A program made the translations under genes and the position numbers. This document shows positions 1-5,816 of a DNA stretch of 7,734 nt, piece by piece (the first letter of the stretch is position 1; each line of letters begins with the position of its first letter). Source of the stretch: Rhodoferax sp. GTDB lineage: Bacteria > Pseudomonadota > Gammaproteobacteria > Burkholderiales > Burkholderiaceae_C. The notes beneath the pieces were generated by a model. That model was not told the origin of the DNA. It worked only from the letters and a program-made list of their open reading frames with translations, and searched no databases. Where the stretch lies: the NCBI GenBank assembly GCA_018882485.1, contig VERU01000108.1, forward strand, positions 1 to 7,734, given 5' to 3'.

Positions 1-1008
1 GCCGTAGGTCGTGCCCCAGGAACCCAGCCAACCCACCGCCCCGGCATTCAGTGCCGCAATCAGCGTCTGCTTGTAGGTCTGAGGATTGGACGAATAAAAC
101 TCACCCGAATCATAGGCATCCGGGATGCCCTGGTAATAGCTGCTGTAGTACCGGTAATTCAGGTTGGCCACCTGCTTGATGGCCTGCGCAAACCCGTCCT
201 CGATGGCCTGGTAGCTGTTTTCGCCCGTCCACTGGCTGCCGGCGTTGTCCACGTCGAACTGCGTGTTCAACTGGGTGTAGGCCTTTTCCGCCAGCGACAC
301 CCACAACTCCCCGCTGAGCGAATAGCTGGCGTTGCCCGCAAAGGCCAGCCCCCCATTCGACTTGACGGGCAGACTCAGATTCACCGTCGTGTAAACCGGC
401 GAGCCCGCCTTGTAGAACGTCACGCCGTAGGTGCCGTTGCCATTGGCCGTGAACAGGTTGTTGATCACCGAGGGCTGGCTGTTCGCGATCGCCCCCAGCG
501 CGGCCAGCAGGTAGCAATCGCCCAACTGCCCCTGATTGACATCCGAAGCCGCCACCCCGCCCACCGTGAGCGCCCCCGTGGCCACCCCGTAGTTGTAGGT
601 GGCCGACGCCGCCTGCCCCGTTGCCGTGTCGCCACCTGCAATCGGCATGGGCAGGTCCGTACCCAGAAACCATTTGCCGATCAGCCGCGAGACCGTCGTC
701 TCCGCACTGCCCGACTGCAGGTTGCCCAGCGCACTCACCCCCGAGAACGTCTTGGACCCACCCCACCACTTGGCATTGGCCGGGTTGCCGTAGCCCAGGC
801 TGTAGGGGATCGCGCGGACATACCCACTGGCAAACGACCCCTGCGAGCCGATGGCCTGCAGATCCGACCACTCCGCCGCGTCCACCCCACCCACAGCGGC
901 GCCGTTGAGCAGACCCAGCATCTCGCCATAGCTGACGCTGCCATCGGCCAGCGCGGCCACCACGCCCGACTTCAATGCCGGATTGATCAAGGAGTCGAAC
1001 CACGCCAT
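1..1008 (-). CDS. Calpain-family (C2) cysteine protease, partial (C-terminus beyond left edge)
   Basis: The first 336 residues are present; the rest lies off the left edge. Residues 155-171 carry the calpain catalytic-cysteine block (QGQLGDCYLLAALG), with Cys165 as the probable nucleophile and Gln159, six residues before it, as the oxyanion-hole glutamine. Residues 234-247 (ELWVSLAEKAYTQL) and about 266-271 (YQAIED) match the next conserved calpain segments. The catalytic His and Asn should follow just outside the window. The N-terminal ~150 residues (ALADGSVSYGEML, then NPANAKWWGG and LIGKWFLGTDLP) resemble the prodomain-like region of bacterial C2 proteases that often carry RTX or DUF4214 tails and leave by type I secretion. 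There is no Sec signal peptide. ATG 1008 is preceded by AAGG six nt upstream. It is the last of five co-directional genes, 111 nt after the lipoprotein gene. The protease assignment is firm; its secretion route is inference. Confidence 0.88.
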   Translation of the reverse strand, partial: MAWFDSLINPALKSGVVAALADGSVSYGEMLGLLNGAAVGGVDAAEWSDLQAIGSQGSFASGYVRAIPYSLGYGNPANAKWWGGSKTFSGVSALGNLQSGSAETTVSRLIGKWFLGTDLPMPIAGGDTATGQAASATYNYGVATGALTVGGVAASDVNQGQLGDCYLLAALGAIANSQPSVINNLFTANGNGTYGVTFYKAGSPVYTTVNLSLPVKSNGGLAFAGNASYSLSGELWVSLAEKAYTQLNTQFDVDNAGSQWTGENSYQAIEDGFAQAIKQVANLNYRYYSSYYQGIPDAYDSGEFYSSNPQTYKQTLIAALNAGAVGWLGSWGTTYG

Positions 1009-1052
1009 CGCATGCCTTACGGGACCACGCGCCCGTCCTTCCGATTCCGGGC

Positions 1053-1058
1053 ATCATA
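1053..1058 (-). promoter_or_regulatory. Candidate -10 box (TATGAT) upstream of the calpain-like gene
   Basis: TATGAT on the minus strand differs at one base from the sigma-70 -10 consensus and lies 44 nt upstream of the protease start codon. No convincing -35 hexamer sits 16-18 nt before it; the region there is GC-rich (GCGGCG). With the 111-nt gap, the widest in the gene series, and the hairpin just upstream, it may give the protease gene its own transcript. The call is weak without transcript data. Confidence 0.25.
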
Positions 1059-1077
1059 GCAACCCACCCGCGACCCG

Positions 1078-1103
1078 CCGCAGCGCCCCAGCGCCCGCTG
1101 CGG
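1078..1103 (-). other. GC-rich inverted repeat between lipoprotein and protease genes
   Basis: CCGCAGCG at 1078-1085 and CGCTGCGG at 1096-1103 are perfect 8-bp inverted repeats around a 10-nt loop. They start 17 nt beyond the lipoprotein stop codon. No T-run follows on either strand, so it is not a classical intrinsic terminator. It could stabilise the upstream mRNA 3' end, attenuate read-through, or be incidental in such GC-rich DNA. Confidence 0.4.
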
Positions 1104-1119
1104 ATCGCCACCAGGCCCG

Positions 1120-4086
1120 CTACTGGATGGACGACGACGATGACGCATTGGTCATCGTGTTGATGGGCGTCAGCGTGCTGCCATTGAGCTCGAACACCGT
1201 CCACAGCGTACCGGTACGGCCCACCGGAACCTGGAAACTCTGCGTCGAGCCATTCGCCAGGTACACCTTCACCTGGGCACCGGAAGCCGACAGCACCGAG
1301 CTGCTCGTGCTGCCCGAATTCGAGTAGTTGTGCACCGAGAACCGGTACACACCCGAAGCCTGCTGGTACACCGTCGTGGTCTCGGGTCCGTAGGCGGTCG
1401 TGTCATCCACATCCAGCGCCGCATACGGCGCCGCCGCCTGGCTGCCCTTGCTGCTGTAGAAGACATGGAAGCGGCTGCCCCCCGACGCCGAAGGCCCCGT
1501 CAGGTGGCTGTCCAGGTCGCTGGGCGTTGCCCCCCAGGTCAGCACGATCCGCGTCTGCCCCGTCGCCAGCGTCGGCGTGATGGTGCCGTTCTGGTTCGAT
1601 TTCGTCAGCCCACCCACCACCGTCACCGTGAAGTAGCCCGTCGTGTAGCCGTTCAGCGACGCCTCCACCGTGTAACTGCCCGATGTCAGCGTGGCAAGCG
1701 AATAGGTGCCCCCCGACCCGCTGGTCACCGTCGCCAGCACTGTGCCCGTGGTCGCATTGATGCCACTGCGGAACTTCAGGGACACCCCGCTCAGGCCCAG
1801 GCCCGTGAAGGCGTTCTTCACCACCCCCGAGGCCGTCCCCGTCCCCGTATTGGCCGACGACACCTGCAGCACCGTCTCCACCGTTGTCGTCTGATCACGC
1901 TGCAGCGTCGACGCCGCCACCGTGGCCGTCACGTAGCCCGATTTGCTCATGACCAGGCTGTAGGTGCCCACCGGCAGCGTCGTGGTGAACACACCGGTCG
2001 CATCCGTGGTCACCGTCGCCACCACCGTCGAGCCGCTGGAGATGGTCACCGTGATCCCCGCCAGGCCCTGATTGGTCACCGCATCCAGCACGATGCCCGA
2101 GAACGTTCCCGTCCCCGAGGCGTCGGCCCCTCCGTTGCCACTCAGGGGCACCACCACATTCGCGCCGCTGGAGGCGTTGCTGTCAATGATCAGCGTGCCG
2201 TTGCGCGCCCCCGTGGTCGACGGCTTGAACACCACGCTCACCGTGCAGCTCTGCCCCGGCGCCAGATTGGCCTGGGGCGCCACGATGAACGGCGGCGACC
2301 CCGTGGGCGGATAACTCAGATTCGCATTGAACGTGCACGTCGTCGTCATCGAATAATCGCGCGGCAGGGTCAGCTGGTCCGCGTGCATCACGTAGCAGTT
2401 CGAGGCGCCATTGATCGGTGGCGTCTCCAGGCAGGTGAAATCCAGCGGCGCCTGACCCGTGTTGGTCAGCGTCACCGACTGGGCCGCGCTGCTGGAGCCC
2501 ACCGCCGTGGCGGGAAAACTCAGCGAAGCCGGCGAAACCTGCAGCGACGGCCGGGGCAGGGGCCCCACCGTGCCATAGAAACCCACCGTCGCCTGCCCCT
2601 TGTTGCTGCTGATCATCGCCGTCGTGGCCCGGGTCGAACCCAGCCCGTCGGTGGTGTAGGCCGCCGGGCTGAACGACACCGCGATCGTGCAGGTCGCCCC
2701 GGCCGCCAGCGAACTGCCGCAGGTCGTGGACTGCGTGAAATCGCTCGGGAAATAAAACGACACCCCAAAGCCCGTCAGGGTCGTCGAACCCGTGTTCGTC
2801 AGCGTCACCACCTGCACCGGACTCACCGTACCCGGCGTCTGCTGCACGAAGGTCAGTGCCGACGGCGACATGCTCAGCCAGCCACCGGTGTCCGAGGACT
2901 GCAGCGCCCCGAAATTCGCCACCGGCAGCACCAGGCCCGCCAGCGCCGGGTGGGTCGATGCAAACAGGTCAGCGGCCCGGTTCAGCGCCGCTGCCACACT
3001 GTCCGACCCCGTGCCGCACCCCGTGGACGGACTGGCCAGGCAGGTCTGCAAGGTCTGCACAACCGTGGCCAGAGAGGTACCCGCCGCCCGCCCCTTCTGG
3101 TACTGCGACACCGTCGCCAGCGCCAGCGCGTACGTCTTCTGTGCGGTCGTCGCCGTCGTCGGAACCGACAGCGCGTTCACCGGCTGAGTGGCCACGATGT
3201 CCGCCACCCCGAAGTTCGTCTGCACCCGCGCGATCGAACTCGTGATCCGATCCGTCGACAGACTGCCACCCGCCCCATTCGCCAGCTGATAGGCCAGTTC
3301 CGTCAACGGCGTGATCGCCACGCTCACCGTCGCACCCGAGGCATTGGCCAGCATGCTGCGCAGCGGTGCCGCCAGCGTCACTGTCGCGCCCGTGGCCTCA
3401 TCCACATACGTGCCCCCGGTGGCCTCGAACAACACCGGCCCCGTGTACGCACCCAGATCCACGCTGTACGCGCCATCGCTGCCCGAGGTCACGCAACTCC
3501 CCAGCAACGCCCCCCGCGCCGCGTTCGTGATCGCATAGGCGCACACCGAACTACCGGCCAACGGCCCCTTGCTCACCACACCGCTGGCCACTGTCGACTC
3601 CGACACCGGCGCAATGAAATCCGTCACCATCGCCACATAGCGCAACTGGCTGCCGAACACCCCGCCCAGCACATAAATCTTGCCCGCGTTGATGCCCACC
3701 ATCACCCCGACGCGGAAATAAGCCCGGAACAGCCAGGCGTCCTCGGTCTGCGTCGTGCTGTGCCCCGGAAACAGATCGGGCAGCTTCAGCTCCAGCAAAT
3801 CAAAGAACTGGTTTGCCATCGTCGTGGCCGCAACCGACACCCCGGGCGCTGGTGCCGTGGCACCCAGGGCCACGGCCATCGCCGCCTGCGGCTGAGGCCG
3901 CATCAGGGCCAGCATCTCGGCCGGCGGGTCCACCACCGCGCTGGCCACCGGAGGCCATACCCCCGTGCCACCCGAACCCTGCGCCTCAGTCCCCGACTGC
4001 CCGCCACCGCAAGCCACCAGCACCAGCGCGAGCCAGCAGGCCGCCAACGCGCCCAGACCGCGCTGCATCAACGAACGATTCAACAT
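1120..4086 (-). CDS. Large mosaic outer-membrane lipoprotein with HYDIN-type, carboxypeptidase-regulatory-like and YfaP/DUF2135-like domains
   Basis: This 988-aa protein starts with a type II signal peptide and lipobox (LVLVAC, lipidated Cys26). Gly follows the Cys, so no inner-membrane retention Asp is seen and the outer membrane is likely. Residues ~88-158 form a domain common in Burkholderiales lipoproteins (NQFFDLLE...FPGHSTTQT...KIYVLGGVFG). Residues ~168-390 hold a carboxypeptidase-regulatory-like fold followed by a helical stretch. Residues ~403-508 and ~513-652 are two choice-of-anchor-D/HYDIN-like Ig domains, each with the VTLTNTG motif. Residues ~658-742 and ~748-826 are two carboxypeptidase-regulatory-like domains. 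Residues ~845-965 match YfaP/DUF2135 (DLDSHLTGP, then LDVDDTTAYGPE). The start at 4086 was chosen because AAGGAA lies four nt upstream and the signal peptide begins there; extending to 4140 would add 18 residues before it. No catalytic motif is visible. A surface-binding or scaffold role is inference. Confidence 0.85.
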   Translation of the reverse strand: MLNRSLMQRGLGALAACWLALVLVACGGGQSGTEAQGSGGTGVWPPVASAVVDPPAEMLALMRPQPQAAMAVALGATAPAPGVSVAATTMANQFFDLLELKLPDLFPGHSTTQTEDAWLFRAYFRVGVMVGINAGKIYVLGGVFGSQLRYVAMVTDFIAPVSESTVASGVVSKGPLAGSSVCAYAITNAARGALLGSCVTSGSDGAYSVDLGAYTGPVLFEATGGTYVDEATGATVTLAAPLRSMLANASGATVSVAITPLTELAYQLANGAGGSLSTDRITSSIARVQTNFGVADIVATQPVNALSVPTTATTAQKTYALALATVSQYQKGRAAGTSLATVVQTLQTCLASPSTGCGTGSDSVAAALNRAADLFASTHPALAGLVLPVANFGALQSSDTGGWLSMSPSALTFVQQTPGTVSPVQVVTLTNTGSTTLTGFGVSFYFPSDFTQSTTCGSSLAAGATCTIAVSFSPAAYTTDGLGSTRATTAMISSNKGQATVGFYGTVGPLPRPSLQVSPASLSFPATAVGSSSAAQSVTLTNTGQAPLDFTCLETPPINGASNCYVMHADQLTLPRDYSMTTTCTFNANLSYPPTGSPPFIVAPQANLAPGQSCTVSVVFKPSTTGARNGTLIIDSNASSGANVVVPLSGNGGADASGTGTFSGIVLDAVTNQGLAGITVTISSGSTVVATVTTDATGVFTTTLPVGTYSLVMSKSGYVTATVAASTLQRDQTTTVETVLQVSSANTGTGTASGVVKNAFTGLGLSGVSLKFRSGINATTGTVLATVTSGSGGTYSLATLTSGSYTVEASLNGYTTGYFTVTVVGGLTKSNQNGTITPTLATGQTRIVLTWGATPSDLDSHLTGPSASGGSRFHVFYSSKGSQAAAPYAALDVDDTTAYGPETTTVYQQASGVYRFSVHNYSNSGSTSSSVLSASGAQVKVYLANGSTQSFQVPVGRTGTLWTVFELNGSTLTPINTMTNASSSSSIQ

Positions 4087-4090
4087 GCTG

Positions 4091-4096
4091 TTCCTT
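4091..4096 (-). promoter_or_regulatory. Ribosome-binding site (AAGGAA) deciding the lipoprotein start
   Basis: AAGGAA ends four nt before ATG 4086 and directly precedes the lipoprotein signal peptide. This supports 4086 over the longer in-frame ATG at 4140, whose 18 extra residues would bury the signal sequence. Confidence 0.7.
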
Positions 4097-4104
4097 GAGA
4101 ACGG

Positions 4105-4124
4105 GCCCGGCAGATCCGCCGGGC
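4105..4124 (-). other. Hairpin between the RTX-like gene and the lipoprotein gene
   Basis: GCCCGGC (4105-4111) and GCCGGGC (4118-4124) form a perfect 7-bp stem with a 6-nt loop. On the transcribed strand it lies 30 nt past the stop of the 326-aa gene and ends eight nt before the lipoprotein ribosome-binding site. No T-tract follows. It could modulate translation or mRNA stability between the two genes, or be chance in GC-rich DNA. Confidence 0.4.
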
Positions 4125-4154
4125 ACCCATTGCAACCCAACCGACCGCCAGAGG

Positions 4155-5135
4155 TCAGAGGTATTCCAGGCCCGATTGCGCCAGACCCGTCAGCCCCACC
4201 TGCACCTGGTTGGCGGCCGTCACCGCCAGCTCGGCCAACAGGTCGCCCTGCACCCCCGTATTCAGGGTTTGCACGGCCGCTGCCAGCGTCGCCGCATCGG
4301 GCGCCACTCCGTTCACCGTGCGCAGCAGGTAGCTGGCAATCTGCTCCGAACTGTTACCCCCGGCCAGCAGCGTCCAGATGTCCAGCCGCATCAAGGCTCC
4401 GGCCAGATCATGCAGGCTGTAACCCTGGTCAAACAAATCCAGCGCCACCCCCAGCAGCGGCTTCTTCGAGAGCATCAGATCGCGCCCCAGCACCGCACCC
4501 AGCAGCAGCACCGTGTTGCCGCCCGACTGGTTCAGCCCGAGATCCAGCGCCCGCTTGGAGTCGGCGAACTCCAGCCGCTCCACACCCGTCAGATTGACCG
4601 TGCCCTCGACACCCGTGTGATCCACCACCGCATAACCCGAGCCCGACTTGCTCACCGTGAAGCCGGCCGCAGCGCCCTTGAAAGTCCCCCGGTCCAGGCC
4701 ATCACCGCCCGACCACACACTGGCCCCCTGGCTCGCCGAAAACACATCGTTGCCCGAACTGCCCGTCACCGTCCAGGGCAGCGCGTCGAAGACCACATCG
4801 AACTCCTCCTGCGTCACCTCCACCAGCGACTCGACCGAGTACGACACCCCCGACAGCGACACCACCAACGCGCCCGAAGCCGACTTCAACGCCACCCCTG
4901 TCACCTGGCTGCCCCCCGTCGGGAAACCGTCCGAATACGAGAACGAACCCGAAAACTCGTACCGCAGGCCACTGCCCAGACTGCGCAACGCATACAGGCT
5001 CGAAGAAGCCGTCTGCACCGAAAAATAGCCCGCCAGATCACCCTCGGCCAGGGCCGCCGAAAAATCCGCCAGCAAAGACTGGTACACGTTCTGAGCCGAC
5101 CCCGTATAGGCCGAACCAAACACCAACGACGCCAT
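4155..5135 (-). CDS. RTX/DUF4214-like protein, probable type I secretion substrate
   Basis: The product has 326 aa. Residues 1-120 (MASLVFGSAYTGSAQNVYQS...) are not recognised; they are Ser/Gly-rich and beta-prone, with no Sec signal peptide. Residues ~126-198 contain GNDVFSAS, one degenerate RTX-like repeat (SGGDGLDRG, 142-150) and the companion segment ending GVERLEFADSKRALDL, a pattern common in haemolysin-type calcium-binding T1SS proteins. Residues ~205-326 are helical. A DUF4214-like stretch is ALLRTVNGVAPDAAT-style (about 268-285), and the chain ends ANQVQVGLTGLAQSGLEYL, typical of C-termini of such secreted proteins. ATG 5135 has AAGGAG five nt upstream, a strong ribosome-binding site. 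With a single poor repeat, strong calcium-dependent folding is doubtful. Secretion by T1SS is inference from family style. The unprocessed C-terminus would hold the secretion signal. Confidence 0.75.
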   Translation of the reverse strand: MASLVFGSAYTGSAQNVYQSLLADFSAALAEGDLAGYFSVQTASSSLYALRSLGSGLRYEFSGSFSYSDGFPTGGSQVTGVALKSASGALVVSLSGVSYSVESLVEVTQEEFDVVFDALPWTVTGSSGNDVFSASQGASVWSGGDGLDRGTFKGAAAGFTVSKSGSGYAVVDHTGVEGTVNLTGVERLEFADSKRALDLGLNQSGGNTVLLLGAVLGRDLMLSKKPLLGVALDLFDQGYSLHDLAGALMRLDIWTLLAGGNSSEQIASYLLRTVNGVAPDAATLAAAVQTLNTGVQGDLLAELAVTAANQVQVGLTGLAQSGLEYL

Positions 5136-5194
5136 GCTTACTCCTTGTCAATCAATCAACCACCAACCGGTGTGCGCGCCCGACCCGGTGCCAC

Positions 5195-5758
5195 TCAGTG
5201 CCACATCGGGGCATCGCGGGCAGCCATCCCATCCGATTCCGCCAGCCAGTCCGGCCACAATTCCAGCGGCCATTCTGCCCGCTGGTACAGGCCATGCACG
5301 ATGCCCAGCCACTGCCGCATCGGCACCGCCTCCAGCACCAGCCGCCACACCATGTCGGGCGTCGCGCCCGAAAAACCCAGCGTCACCGACTGCTTGCCGG
5401 TCTGGATGGTCACCGTCTCCACCAGCACCGTCCCGGACCCGGGGGCCACCTGCACCGACGCCTGCGGCTCCAGCGCCGCCACCGCCGCCTGCTGGGCAAA
5501 GCCCTGCACCAGATCCGCCTGGGGCCCCGGGCCCGCCTGCTCCTGCAGCCAGGCCAGCAAGCCGGGCACCACCCGCGACAACAAGCGCTGCGTCAGCCAC
5601 AACACCACGCCCGCCCCCTGGGCCGACTCACCCAGCAGGCGAACCCGGTCCTCGACCGGCACATACTCCGTGGTCACGCGCACCAGATCCATCACCGACA
5701 GATCCCGAACCAGACGCGCCCGGTCCGCAGGGTAACCCCAGCGGCGGGCGCCCAGCAT
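5195..5758 (-). CDS. Conserved-looking hypothetical protein, 187 aa
   Basis: I do not recognise this family with confidence. The core is residues ~27-75: RVTTEYVPVEDRVRLLGES, a charged strand segment, followed by VVLWLTQRLLSRVVPGLLAWLQEQ, an amphipathic Leu-rich helix. A Gln/Ala-rich linker follows (~77-100). Next come alternating beta segments (VLVETVTIQTGKQSVTLGFSG) and a Trp-rich tail (AEWPLELWPDWLAES). It has no signal peptide, no long membrane span and no catalytic motif, so a cytoplasmic partner or chaperone-like protein is plausible but unproven. The start is uncertain: ATG 5758 lacks a good ribosome-binding site, and Met23 (ATG 5692) directly before the conserved-looking core is an alternative, also with a poor site. 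It lies 58 nt after the methyltransferase and 59 nt before the RTX-like gene, so co-transcription and a shared function are likely. The coding bias matches the neighbours. Confidence 0.7.
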   Translation of the reverse strand: MLGARRWGYPADRARLVRDLSVMDLVRVTTEYVPVEDRVRLLGESAQGAGVVLWLTQRLLSRVVPGLLAWLQEQAGPGPQADLVQGFAQQAAVAALEPQASVQVAPGSGTVLVETVTIQTGKQSVTLGFSGATPDMVWRLVLEAVPMRQWLGIVHGLYQRAEWPLELWPDWLAESDGMAARDAPMWH

Positions 5759-5784
5759 CCCATGAAATGGTGATGGACAAGGCC

Positions 5785-5799
5785 AGCCGGCGGCCGGCT
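5785..5799 (-). other. Short GC hairpin between methyltransferase and 187-aa gene
   Basis: AGCCGG (5785-5790) and CCGGCT (5794-5799) form a 6-bp stem with a 3-nt loop inside the 58-nt gap. No T-tract follows, so termination is unlikely. It lies about 26 nt before the proposed start of the 187-aa gene and could affect its translation, or be incidental. Confidence 0.3.
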
Positions 5800-5816
5800 T
5801 GCCCCACAGGCTGGCA

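Noticed and set aside
1078..1103. Intrinsic terminator after the lipoprotein gene
   Set aside because: The stem is good but no T-run follows on either strand, so it is listed only as an inverted repeat.
110..1204. A 364-codon minus-strand frame overlapping the calpain-like gene
   Set aside because: It is an out-of-frame Gly/Gln/Arg-rich reading; the frame starting at ATG 1008 carries the conserved calpain catalytic block instead.
1330..4098. A 922-codon open frame on the plus strand opposite the lipoprotein gene
   Set aside because: It encodes an Arg/His/Gln-rich sequence without any domain and lies exactly antisense to a well-supported lipoprotein; GC-rich genes commonly create such open antisense frames.
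4087..4140. ATG at 4140 as lipoprotein start
   Set aside because: It would place 18 residues before a complete lipoprotein signal peptide and would overlap the intergenic hairpin; ATG 4086 has a good ribosome-binding site.
3813..5735. A 640-codon plus-strand open frame across several gene boundaries
   Set aside because: It spans the antisense of the lipoprotein, RTX-like and 187-aa genes, is Arg/His/Pro-rich and has no recognisable motif; it is a composition artefact.
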